From Diphasiastrum complanatum (taxonomy: Eukaryota > Streptophyta > Lycopodiopsida > Lycopodiales > Lycopodiaceae), in contig CM055109.1 in assembly GCA_029204225.1 (NCBI GenBank), forward strand, positions 19,421,783-19,485,782: 64,000 bases of DNA, in the 5' to 3' direction. The position numbers and the translations under genes were made by a program. The notes below the pieces were generated by a model. The model was not told the DNA's origin, searched no databases, and worked only from the letters and a program-made list of their open reading frames with translations. Positions within the stretch are counted from its first letter, which is position 1, and every line of letters begins with the position of its first letter. Positions 1 to 10,040 of this stretch are shown piece by piece.

Positions 1-48
1 ACGGCCAACAAGAGAAGCCACTAAGAATGGCAAGCTCATGAACTTCGC

Positions 49-408
49 CTAGGAAAAAAAATGCTCACCACATGTAGAAACTAGGCCATGAACATTAGCA
101 AATATCTTGTTGATTCCCATATCCACACTATCCAAGGCATGTATCCTCAGAGGGTCATCGGTGACTACATGAAACTTTGTTTGTCTAGAAGTCGTCCTAG
201 CATTGAAATCCCCGGCAATAAGTATATGACCACATTCAAAGTAAAGGAGAATGTCTGAGGAGAGATCAATGTACAAAGAGTCCATCCTATCTACAAAAGT
301 TGAAGACTCCAGTGGAAGATAACAAACCACCAAATACAAAACCCTGTCAAGCCCAATACTCCGACCAATAAACCGAATACAAAGATATTGTGCATGCTTA
401 TCCTATTG
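49..408 (-). pseudogene. LINE endonuclease (EEP domain) fragment
   Basis: Read on the minus strand, an open stretch runs from about 408 to 49. It has a hydrophobic strand (LYLVVCYLPLE) followed about 35 residues later by IAGDFNART. The GDFN core is the metal-binding motif of apurinic-type endonucleases that open LINE ORF2 proteins and nick target DNA. The downstream half of the endonuclease and the reverse transcriptase are absent, and there is no credible start. This is a dead LINE piece cut at the window edge or by rearrangement. The family call is confident; the clade cannot be told from so little. Confidence 0.7.
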
Positions 409-429
409 AACAAATCAATGATAGGGTGT

Positions 430-584
430 CATGAGTCGTTGTACAAGCATGCTACTCAACATTTATATTATATTGCAAGAACTCTTGTTTAACATTGTGT
501 TGTATGTATTTCTGCAATCACTTGGGCCATAGATCAATCGAAGTAAACGAAAGCTTTTCATCTTCTTTCACATGGTATCAGAGC
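430..584 (+). other. LTR end and tRNA-iMet primer binding site remnant
   Basis: The 12-mer TGGTATCAGAGC at 573-584 is the standard primer binding site complementary to the 3' end of initiator tRNA-Met, used by most plant copia and many gypsy elements. The preceding 140 bp would then be the end of a 5' LTR, but no second LTR was found to fix its start. No gag follows on this strand; the next recognisable coding DNA is a copia fragment on the opposite strand. It is probably the stump of an element destroyed by later rearrangement. Confidence 0.55.
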
Positions 585-753
585 TTAGGGTTCACCATAT
601 AGCATGTTTGGATCAAGTTTTGATCAAGTTTGGAGGGCGCTAGTGCTCTAGCGTCATTGGTGAAGCTAGTCACCGCTTTTTATGTCTAACACAAGTTTGG
701 GAGCAAGATAGCCTATAGATCCAAATTCTTTGTGAATTCTCTATTTTTTATAG

Positions 754-1287
754 TTAGAATTTGTTGTTCCTTTTGGCTTGTTTCCAATGAATGATTAATG
801 GTGCTTGCATATATTGACTTAGCTTGCATACACGATAGCTCAAGTCACGTCTAGTAATGGTGATCCATATTAAAGAGCCTTTAAGTTTCCTAAAGAGGGT
901 GATGTTCTTAAAGGATTCAGCCTCTCCAATCGGCAATTTGACATTGTGCACCATGGGAGTGTCTATGTGTTTACAATTCTCTATGCAAGAGCAATGATAA
1001 GCCTTTTGGTGACCATCTTGGCACAGGATCAAATGTCTCTTGATAGTCAATAGCCTTTTCTTGGCTATATTCCTTGGCAACCAATCTTGCCTTATGCTTA
1101 GAAATACTACCATCTTGAATATTAGCTTTAGTTTGAACACCCATTTGAATCCTATCACATTCTTTTCACGAGGCAAGTCTATAAGTTCTCTAGTATCATT
1201 TGCAATCAAAGCATCATACTCAAAAGCTAATTGATGTTGGACTGGACTACCAAAGCTAGATGAATTAAGAGCTAACCGAGTCATCAA
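754..1287 (-). pseudogene. Copia pol remnant (RT start fused to RNase H side)
   Basis: The minus-strand translation contains [20 protein letters not shown], the typical start of a copia reverse transcriptase. It then jumps to HIDTPMVHNVKLP and LKGSLIWITITRRDLSY, which normally lie about 250 residues further on, just before RNase H. The catalytic YVDD block is missing, so the copy has an internal deletion. KLSQYMQAPLIIHWKQAK continues the RNase H side and then stops. It is non-functional, and is a separate event from the plus-strand primer site to its left. Confidence 0.75.
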
Positions 1288-2075
1288 TTAGTAGAATATG
1301 ATGAGGCTCCCAAGCCTATATACATAACATGAAGCCCTACTAATTATGAGTCAGGGCTAGAGGCCAATAACATGTGACCAAATGCCAAGTCATGCTAAAT
1401 AGGGCCCAAGTGCCCAAAGCATAAGGCATTATGTCAAATGATAAGCCAAAGGGCCTATCACCCAAAATAGTGTGGATAGACCAATGATTCATCGAAACGC
1501 GTTTCTTACGTTCGAAACGAACGCATTTTTAAATGACTGTTAAAAAACGCAAAAATTTTTGCTTTTCCGCAGAGGTGACATAATCAGAGTTTTGCGCGAT
1601 AGAGGATCCCATGTTATGTGAGATAAAGGAGAGGAGGTTATGCCTTCTCACAAACAACCATTTAGCCTCAACCCTATTCACATTAGGAGGGGCCTTAGCA
1701 CCTCACTCCATTAAAGGCTCATTGAACCTTTAGCACATTACCTTGAAATACATGGCTATTTAAGCATCGCATCAAGATAAGCAACAACGATCAACTATGG
1801 AAAGGCCTTAATATAATCTGTATCTGATCACCAATAAAAGTGCAACCATCTACCATATCTAAATGATGCCAATCTTCCTCCTTATCTACCCCTTTGTTTG
1901 TGCCAATATGCGTCTCGATTCTCGAACTACCTATTTGTGGCAATCCCAACAATATTTTCTCAAGGCTATCAAAAATGTAGGCATCAAAAATGCAATATTT
2001 GAGTTACAATTTTTTTCTTTTGGTTGCAAGTTGCAACATAGTTATCCCTATTTATGACTGTTCTTTTTTAAATTG

Positions 2076-2077
<2 letters not shown>
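1288..2077. other. Gene-free stretch
   Basis: No coding region with family resemblance was found on either strand. The short open frames here lack motifs. A small hairpin-capable segment lies near 1494-1535, where CGTTCG and CGAACG flank AAA, next to the palindrome AAACGCGTTT. Confidence 0.5.

Positions 2078-2157
<80 letters not shown>
2078..2157. repeat. (AT)n microsatellite
   Basis: About 80 bp of uninterrupted AT dinucleotides. It directly abuts the left terminal inverted repeat of the next feature, so it may be either the insertion target or an expanded end of that element. Confidence 0.97.
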
Positions 2158-2158
<1 letters not shown>

Positions 2159-2163
<5 letters not shown>

Positions 2164-2936
2164 TGCAGCGCGATTCCGATTCGCGATTCGGGATTTTCTT
2201 AGAATCGTGTAGAATCGATTTTTTTTTTTTTAATTTTTTTAGGCAATATGGGTATCAGATGAAAGCTTTGATCGAGGGGATTATGATTGTGTAGTTTGCC
2301 GACTGTTTCGGGTGCGAAACACCAAAAAGTGTGTTTTCACTCGGGGAGTTGGAAGGCCAAATCATGAAGAGGACTTACCGTCAGGGCCGGGGTCTACCGG
2401 CAGCCCCCGGACCCCAGACCCTTGTTTCTCGGGGGGCTACCGCATGCCGAACCCCCCATTTCCCGGGGGGCTACTGTCCCCCGAACCCCCTAGAGCTTCC
2501 TGCTATATAGACACTGTAGATAAAAATGCCACCCCCCCCCTGTAGATAAAAATGGGGTCCAAATGCGCGCCGAGGAGGGCCCAATATTTATGCCCCCAAC
2601 TATATGTACACTGCACTCACATCTCCAGTGAACCAATTGCAAAAGTGATCATCATCCATACAGTTGATAGTCCAAAGTGTAGCATTAACATTTACTGAAA
2701 ACCAGAGCAAATGACAGCCGGATAGCTACTGAAAATAAGATCTATTTTTGCCTCATCTACTGCACTTTTGAGAGGCAAAACGCTGGTTTGACCATTAATT
2801 GGCTAAAAAAATTTCAGAAATAAGATATTTTTCCAAATATATATATATATTCTTTTTTTTTTTTTGCGATTCTGGGTCGCGAATCGCGATTCGCAGAATC
2901 GCAGACCTAGCGAATCGTGATTCGCTGCAACTATGT
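2159..2936. mobile_element. Putative TIR-bounded non-autonomous DNA element
   Basis: The left end reads TAGTTGCAGCG and the right end CGCTGCAACTA, an exact 11-bp terminal inverted repeat. Both ends continue inward into variants of a CGAATCGCGATTCG-type palindrome; at 2879-2894 the 16-mer GCGAATCGCGATTCGC is its own reverse complement. The interior is AT-rich and encodes no transposase. A segment at 2232-2275 (GGCAATATGGGTATCAGAT core) recurs inverted near 5066-5110, showing a dispersed family. No target duplication can be read, because the left flank is an AT microsatellite. A fold-back or MITE-like element is the best guess. Confidence 0.45.
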
Positions 2937-3781
2937 GCGTCCACGTTCGGACACGTCCAATTTTTTTCAAAAAAAAAAAATTTCAAAAAAAGAAAAAAAA
3001 ATACAGGCCCCCCATCCCAAAAGCAAAATAAAAACAATTTATGGCCCCTGTTTTTCCCCCGAAATTAATTATCAGAGGGTGCCTGTCACCCACCTGCCCC
3101 CTCCTGTTGAAAAAATAGGAAAACAGTACCGAAAAAATTTGCAAAAATATTTGCAACAGACCTAACCACTAGGCCATGCCTCTCATAACCTCAGTATTAC
3201 TAAACAACCATGGCCAGTGAGCAATTCATAAATTATTACGAACCTTCATTGGGAACTAAGCTCCAAAAAAGCGGCAAAGAAAGATCTGAGAGTGGTTTCG
3301 AGTGAAGGTTTGTATGGCAAACATATTACTGCCCCAAGGTTTAGAAGTGAATGCTCGCCAGAGGATTGGGGAAAGGTGAACGCTCACCAGAAGAGTGACA
3401 AGCTCTCAGGTTTAGAAGTCTCTGGGGGAAATTAGGGCTCACCAGAAGAGTGACAAGCTATACACTACTGTGACTCGGTTTAGGGGATCGGTTTCTTCCC
3501 CGGATGAACTTCAACAGCTTACTAATTAGTTATGGCACTACTCCAACTTGCTACAATACGATGTCGAAATTTTGCGTACCAGCACAGGGGCTCCGAAACA
3601 TCTCCCAGTTTTCAAGTCCCGACTGAACAAAGTGTCCCTGAAGCCCTGTTTAACGTCGAACTTCGGACAGATGATGCGGCCCAACCGTCAATCGTTTCCT
3701 CGTCCTGTTTGTTCCCACAGGTTCATATCAAGGTTGTCCATTGGCCGAAACAGACGGCACCCGAAACAGATCCCGTTTGGA
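2937..3781. other. Gene-free stretch
   Basis: A- and T-rich low-complexity DNA at 2955-3060 gives way to unremarkable sequence. A weak local duplication is visible at about 3360-3460, where the phrase 'ctcaccagaagagtgacaag' occurs twice. Open frames in this part show no known domain. Confidence 0.5.
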
Positions 3782-3975
3782 GAAACGGGGCCGTCGGACG
3801 GAGAGTTGCAAAACCAGTCCATTTCGCTTGACCTAATTGCGCTTCTCTCCAGTCGAAGGGCCATTTTGACCGAACGATACCCGAATCAAGCCAGGCTCGA
3901 TCCCTTGGGTTCATATCGGGATCACGAACCTGTGGACTGTATTCCTGGACCCATGATGCGTTCTACACAGTACCA
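3782..3975 (+). repeat. Diverged direct repeat, copy 1
   Basis: This roughly 190-bp unit recurs in the same orientation at 4328-4520. Both begin with GAAACGGG and a GTCGGACGGA block. They share GGCCATTTTGACCG and GCCAGGCTCG and end near GTGGACTGTATTCCTGGACC. Identity looks to be roughly three quarters by eye. The two copies enclose about 350 bp of non-coding DNA. Confidence 0.75.
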
Positions 3976-4002
3976 TGGCCTATGTGATGAGATAGATTTG
4001 GG

Positions 4003-4018
4003 GTTTAGGGTTTAGGGT
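4003..4018 (+). repeat. Interstitial telomere-like repeat
   Basis: Two adjacent TTTAGGG units (the Arabidopsis-type plant telomere repeat) lie between the two copies of the direct repeat. A degenerate reverse-strand version (CCTAAACCCCAAACCC) lies just after copy 2, near 4532-4548. Two units are too few to imply a former chromosome end. Confidence 0.6.
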
Positions 4019-4327
4019 CGATGTCACATGGGCAACTAGTTGGAGCATGTCCTGGTAGATGTCCGCCGACACAACGAACGGAAGCTAGAAGGAAGATTTC
4101 ACGAGAGCCAGCGAGAGATAATGAGGCGACTACCGGAGCTGCAGCTACGTGCCCTCACAGTCCTCGGACCTGCTCCCCCCTGACCGAGCTGGCGTGGGCG
4201 AGGAAACGCAACGAATTGGAATTAACTTCACCACAGAACAACTTCCCATGGTCCGGGACAGGGTCCCTCGTCGTCGGGCCAGCCAGTAGGTCTTCTGGTT
4301 CCCGGTAGTGAACGACACAGTTATGAT

Positions 4328-4520
4328 GACGAAACGGGACTGTCGGACGGATAGCTGCAGAACTAGTCCATTTGGATTGACCTAATTGGGTTTCTAACCC
4401 GTCGAACGGCCATTTTGACCGGACGATGCCCGGATCGGGCCAGGCTCGGTCCCCTGAGTACGTACCCGCTCCACGAACCAGTGGACTGTATTCCTGGACC
4501 ATTGATACATTCTACGCAGG
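4328..4520 (+). repeat. Diverged direct repeat, copy 2
   Basis: This is the second copy of the unit at 3782-3975. Together they could be the terminal repeats of a very small LTR element (TRIM-like) of about 740 bp. However, I see no primer site or polypurine tract between them, and their ends are not cleanly TG...CA. An ancient segmental tandem duplication explains them equally well. Confidence 0.7.
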
Positions 4521-4577
4521 TTTAAGTATATGCCCTAAACCCCAAACCCAAGCACCCTTGAACCTAAATCCTAAACT

Positions 4578-4748
4578 CACACACACACACTGTGCACACA
4601 CACAAATCCTCTCTCTCTACGTTCCTCACTCTCTGTCTCTTCCTCTCTCTCTCACACACAGATCACCACACACACACAACTGAATGCACACAAATCAACA
4701 CACAATTTTCACACACACACAATTTTCTCACACACACACACACAAACA

Positions 4749-4810
<62 letters not shown>
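4578..4810. repeat. CA-rich and (TC)n microsatellite block
   Basis: Interrupted CA runs (4578-4748) are followed by a pure TC run of about 59 bp (4752-4810). Long open frames on both strands here are artefacts of the dinucleotide repeat. Confidence 0.95.
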
Positions 4811-4812
<2 letters not shown>

Positions 4813-4884
4813 GCTCTCCCACACTCTCCCTCTTCCGCCCTCTGCCTGCTCTCGGGTTCTGCGGACTGTCCGCAGGGCCCGCGG

Positions 4885-5110
4885 GTTTTTGCTTCTTTCT
4901 TTTTTTTTTAAAAAACGCATCCGGGCCCGGACGCGTTCTGGGCCCCGGATGCGTCCGCGTCCGGACGCTGGACGTGTCCAGCCTTTAAAAAAATAAAAAT
5001 AAAAAAAAGGACGTGTCCGACCCCGCGTCCAAGGGTCGGACGCGGCCATTTTGGCCTATATATCATAGTTGCCCAGAAGAGCTTTAATCTGATACCCATA
5101 TTGCCCACAA
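4885..5110. repeat. GC-rich fold-back segment and dispersed repeat end
   Basis: Short inverted blocks built on GGACGTGTCC and GCGTCCGGACGC surround an A-rich spacer. The right part (5066-5110) is the reverse complement of 2232-2275 inside the TIR-bounded element. The ACACGTCC theme also appears at 2945-2955. This is probably another rearranged member of the same non-autonomous family. Confidence 0.45.
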
Positions 5111-5550
5111 AAAAACTGTCAGAAGCAACATTTGCCACTCATGAATTGCATGGCATAGTTGCTAAAAAAACTCATGAGGTCATAAATCCATATGTACAAC
5201 GATATGAGTAGATTCATTTGCAATATTACGATGCATTAGGTAAACAATTTTGTATATGAGCCATGTACCTACTAGCTAAGTTGAACTGGTGCCCGTACAA
5301 ACCTCGATGCCTAGCCATATAAAAATTCTAAAATCTATAGGTTCAAATTATGAATTTAAACAAGCTTATTTTGCAAAAGGTAGTAAATAAGGAATCATAA
5401 ATAATATTAGACAAATATCATATCTAATTCTACTAAATCGTGTATCTTGTGGCGTATAGGTATGACAACCTTTGGCATACTTAAGATATTCGTATGGATG
5501 AACGGTGCCTAGTGAAGTACAATGGCAACAGTGCTACATGGTATGGTTTT
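5111..5550. other. Gene-free stretch
   Basis: AT-rich unique-looking DNA without open frames or repeats. Its last five bases (GTTTT, 5546-5550) are the left target-site duplication of the gypsy element that follows. Confidence 0.6.
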
Positions 5551-5908
5551 TGTTACGAGCTCGTAACCAGTGCCGAACCCTCGAGAACACAGATAGGTCA
5601 GATACCACAGTCAGGGTCGTGTCCAGCGTACACGACCAACAGGGCAAGACAGTGTGAGTAGTGTGCCCCAGCACGGTCCATAGCTATGGCGGGCCTAACA
5701 CAGCCTAGGGACCCTGTCAGCAGGATAGGGCTCCCAGTTGGTTCCCGACGTGCAGTCGGCCATGTCAGTGCCACGTGGCCGACACTTGGCAGTTGCATGC
5801 TACCAGTCCTCACACTGGGCTAGGAGGGGCTTACTCTATATCAGGGAGTAGGCCAGGTTGGGTGGATCAGTTAGTGTTTGCCCTCCTGTAGTGTTAGGAT
5901 CTATTACA
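5551..5908 (+). repeat. 5' LTR of the chromovirus
   Basis: 358 bp, TG...CA ends. It drives transcription of the element. A palindrome (GTTACGAGCTCGTAAC) sits at the very start of both LTRs, beginning at the second base. It has the same length as the 3' LTR. Confidence 0.95.
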
Positions 5909-5909
5909 C

Positions 5910-5921
5910 TGGTATCAGAGC
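5910..5921 (+). promoter_or_regulatory. Primer binding site (tRNA-iMet)
   Basis: TGGTATCAGAGC begins one base after the LTR end. It pairs with the 3' end of initiator tRNA-Met to start minus-strand synthesis. Confidence 0.95.
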
Positions 5922-6803
5922 CATCTCCATCCTAGGGAGTTCAGGAGCAGCAGTAGAGAAAGCTATCAGAAGATAGGAAATGTTTCTCAGTTTCTCAGAA
6001 AAGATTAGAGGAGGAGAATCGTTGTAGGTGCAGCCTTCAAACCCTTGAAATTCATTGAGAATTTACAGTTGTAGGAAGTAGAATTCCTTCTGTAGATAAA
6101 TCGCTGGAAAGGCAGCAATCTATATCAGATTTCAGACATCTGATAGGAGATTTTAGAAAGGATTTAGAGTAGAAACCAGCGAGCAGGTCCATCGCTGTGG
6201 GATCAGACATCTACCTCTGAAATTTCAAAGAAATCCAAGGAAGTTTGAGGGGTTTTCAAGCAAATTTTCTTAGCAGGGCCAGCGCTGGACAGGAAGGTGG
6301 AAAAGTGGAATTTCATCCCTGTTTTTGAGATTTCTCAGAAGTTTGAACTTCAAACTTGATTGCCACAGACCAGCGACCTACCAGCTGAGTTCAGATCAGA
6401 GATTCAAGCAAAGATTGGGCCTTAAATTTCAGAAAATTGGGCTAGACAGGTGGCTGTCCAGCCAGCGAGGGCAGAGATATAAAAAATTCCGGATTTTTTG
6501 TTGAAAAATTCTGGTTTTTACTCAGTTTGTTGGAGCCCCACACCTGAAATCAGATCAGTCAGCTACTCAACTCAAGAACCGGGAAATTTGGCACCGTTTT
6601 GAAGCTTCAAACTAGGATTTTCCGGGACAGCAGATCTGAAATCTTGGGTAAAAGAGCTGAGAGGGTTCCTCTTCATCTTTTCTTTGGAAGTACAGTCCTC
6701 AGAAACAGCTAAGTCATCTTTCCTTTCCCTTGTACAGTTGTAATTTAGTCTTTTAGACTTTTTTTCCTTCAGAAGTTAAGGTAGCTCTCTTTCAGTTCCA
6801 AAG
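5922..6803 (+). other. Untranslated leader of the chromovirus
   Basis: Non-coding leader of about 880 bp between the primer site and the gag start. It is rich in the recurring phrases CAGCG and GATTTCAGA, and has no open frame of note. A long leader is usual for this group. Confidence 0.7.
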
Positions 6804-7975
6804 ATGACCACTCCTCAGAGACCTGATCAACCCCCGGAGAGAGGCTTCGACGAACTTGAAACAGAAGCCTTGGCTTACAGTAAAGGGAAGGAACCATGGA
6901 ATTGGAAGAACAGGAACAGTTCGCCAAAGAGCTCGATGAACTGGTTACCAAGGAGCAGTTTCTCTAGTTGGTAACAGAAGTGGATGAACTGAAATTGCCA
7001 ATTTCAAGTCCAGTGTGGACGACTCGTTCGCTGAACTCAAAAGCTTGATTTTGAGTTCCGCGAAAGGAAGCCTTCCCTCCACTTCTCAGTTATCCCCTTC
7101 TCCACTTCCATCAGTTTCGGGTGAGACTTTACGGTCTCACCCCAGTGTTTTTAAAGATTTAAAGCCTCCTACTTTTAATGGGGAAGAAAAGGATAGAAAT
7201 GCAGACATTCTACAAACCTTCCTCAGCAAATGGAAGAACATTCATGCTCTTAAACAGACCCCTGACCATTTGCAAGCTATTGAGGCCAGTCTTTCCTTAG
7301 GGCCTATGGCCTATAAGTGGTGGTTAAATCTCCAGGAGACTGGGCAGACTCCCCGGTCATGGAAAGCTTTTGAAGAAGCTTTCCTAAGAGAATTTTTACC
7401 AGAAAATGAACTTGATAGAGCCTGGGAAGCCTGGGAAAGAACAATAATGGATAAATCCCTCATCCAATATATCCCGCAGTATTGAGAAGCAATTTTAAAG
7501 ATTAAAAATATGGATGACTATCAGAAAATCAGGGGATTTGTCCGTGGCCCCAAAGATGAATATAAAGTAGAGGTCCAGAGAAACTCGCCTACTACCCTTG
7601 AGCAAGCTCTCAGATATGCTCAAATCTATGATGATTCAATGGGTAGGAAGAAGGCGAGACAACAGCCACTTTCTGAGCAGCCTTCTCAGAAAGACTTTCA
7701 ATTTAAAAAGAAATTTTTAAAAGGAAAGAACCAAGATAAATTTAAAAGTGAAGCTCCTCAGAAACGCCCTTCACTCATACAGCCCTTAAAACCAGATGAT
7801 TTTGAGAAAGCCAAACAAAAACGTTTGTGCTTTGTGTGTATGGGCAAGGGACACACAGTCAGACAGTGTCCCAAGAGGCCTTTCACTAAAAAAGATAAGA
7901 AAGATAAAAAACAAGTTCATCTTGTTCAGACTGTATGTTTCCCCAGTGACTCGGCAGCTTCCGAGATCAAAGTGT
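6804..7975 (+). pseudogene. gag of the chromovirus (broken)
   Basis: The start ATG at 6804 opens a frame that loses phase near 6895, then meets a TAG near 6965. The main gag frame resumes at 7015 (gag core around WWLNLQETGQTPRSWKAFEE) and is cut by a TGA at 7483. It continues in the same frame to the zinc knuckle CFVCMGKGHTVRQC at about 7828-7869. Gag packages the element RNA into particles, and the knuckle binds nucleic acid. At least one frameshift and two stops make it non-functional. Confidence 0.9.
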
Positions 7976-8510
7976 ATCATGAAGATCATGAACACTGTTG
8001 CCAGCTGACCTTTGCAATGCTAGCGAGACCCTTCAGTTTTGGGCCGCATGACCTAGTACGTATGCATGGGAAAGTTGGTAACCAGTCAGTAAGAGTTATG
8101 GTTGATGATGGGGCAACCCATAATTTCATCAACTACACCTGGTTAAAAAGCTTAAACTACCAGAAGTACCTAGTCAGCATAGGTACATAGTTTCATTAGC
8201 TAAGGGTGAAGGTAAAAAAATATGGGAAACTATGGTAAGTGAGTTGAATCTTGGTATTCAGGGGTACCAAGATGAAATAAACTTTCAGATAATGCACCTG
8301 GATCGCACAGACATTGTTCTCGGGAGAGATTGGCTCTACAGTTTAGGACCTTCCCTCCACAGAAACTATCAGGAGAACACCCTCAGCTTTCAGCATAAAG
8401 GCCGAGAGATCCAGTTGCATGGGGAGCATGATGTTCCCAACAGTCCTATGGTCTGCAGTTCAGAGCTCTGTCAGCTAATCGGAGACGAAGACCATCAGGT
8501 ATTCTTATGT
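7976..8510 (+). pseudogene. Retropepsin of the chromovirus (broken)
   Basis: The aspartic protease motif is at 8095-8125, reading VMVDDGATHNFIN. The residue after the catalytic Asp is Asp, where family members usually have Ser or Thr. The second half (IVLGRDWLYSLGP) is in another frame, so a frameshift lies near 8165-8190, where the first frame ends in a TAG. The enzyme would cut Gag-Pol into its parts. The loss of frame alone kills it. Confidence 0.85.
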
Positions 8511-10040
8511 GACTTTCAGTTTATTCCTGAAGTTTCTATTTCCAGTTCTATTCAGCAGAAAATCGGTAAATTAGAAACTTTATTGTCTAAATTTAAAGAT
8601 GTTTTTCCTGAAGATTTGCCACATGGTTTACCACCTAGCAGAGAGGTAGATCGTAATAAACCTAGTACCGGGTACAGCAACTGTTTCTAAACCTCCGTAT
8701 CGGGTCAGCCGAACAGAGGATGAAGAAATAACTAGGCAGTTAACAGATTATCTTGGGAAAGGCCAAATTCAGACCAGTAGTTCACCATGGGCCTCACCAG
8801 TCCTATTGGTGAAAAAGAAAGAGGGATCTATGCGTCTTTGCGTAGATTACAGAGCCCTCAATAAAGTCACAATTCAGAATAAATACCCTATGCCTCGGGC
8901 AGACGAGTTGTTTGATCAACTCGACGGGGCTAAATTTTTCAGTAAAATAGACCTCAGATCGGGATATCATCAAGTCCGTATAAAATCGGAAGATGTCTCG
9001 AAAACAGCTTTTAGGACTCGTCACGGTCATTATGAGTTTAAGGTGATGCCATTTGGGCTCACAAATGCTCCAGCAACCTTTACGACCTTGATGAACAGTG
9101 TCCTCAGACCATACTTGGGTAATTTTGTAGTCGTATTTTTAGATGACATCCTCGTCTACAACAAAACGAGGAAGGAGCATCTAAAACACCTCAGAAAGGT
9201 GTTTCGGCTACTCAGAAAGCATAAGCTTTATGCTAAACAATCCAAGTGTGAATTCTTCGTTGAAGAAGTAGCATATTTGGGTCACATTATCTCTTCAGAT
9301 GGGATTAAGATGGAGCCAAATGAGGTTAAAGCCATATTCAGTTGGCTGAGACCTCAGAATATTTTGGAACTTCAGATCTTTCTTGGTTTGGCGGGATATT
9401 ACAGACGATTTGTCAAGGAATATGCTCAGATAGCAGTTCCTATGACAAATCTTCTTAAGGGGAAGGGAAAGGAGTTCATTTGGGAGTCCGCACAGCAGGA
9501 GAGCTTTGATGCTCTCAAAACAGCCTTAGCTACAGCACCAGTTTTAAAAGTCGTCGACCCCAATCAGCCATTTGTGGTCGAAACAGATGCTAGCGACTTT
9601 GCAGTAGGTGCTGTGCTAACTCAGGGTGGACGACCAGTTGCGTTCGAGAAAAACTCAAGCCAGCTCAGACTAGGTACAGTGCCTATGAAAAGGAACTCTT
9701 TTCTACAGTCCATGCCCTTAAGACTTGGAGGCATTATTTGTATGGTGCCAACTTTGAGGTCCTGACAGACCATGAGAGTCTCAGATACCTTTTTAATCAA
9801 CCTGAGCTTAGAGGTCGGAAAGCTCGTTGGGCAGAGTTGATGCAAGAGTTTGACATGTCTATCAGATATAGACGTGGAAAATTCAATACAGTAGCAGATG
9901 CCCTTAGCAGAATGCCTATGATAAATGAGCTGAGTTTTACTCAGATTCGTAATGAGTTACTCGAATCCTTGAGAGGGAAATGCCAGCATGATGCATTTTT
10001 CTCTATTATCTGGAACTCAGTCCAAAGCAGACAGTTATAG
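8511..10040 (+). pseudogene. Reverse transcriptase and RNase H of the chromovirus (broken)
   Basis: RT blocks appear in order: [41 protein letters not shown] and the catalytic [11 protein letters not shown] at about 9127-9160, then [14 protein letters not shown]. RNase H begins with [17 protein letters not shown] frameshift near 8665 separates the N-terminal part, and another near 9650-9740 splits RNase H, whose remainder ([18 protein letters not shown]) is in a second frame ending at 10040. The catalytic residues that can be seen are intact, so decay is by frameshift rather than active-site loss. Confidence 0.93.

Noticed and set aside
4003-4018. Ancient telomere fusion
   Set aside because: Only two TTTAGGG units; far too short to claim.
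4592-5049. Long open frames on both strands across CA/CT repeats
   Set aside because: Dinucleotide repeats are open in several frames; the proteins are only Ser/Leu or Arg/Glu runs.
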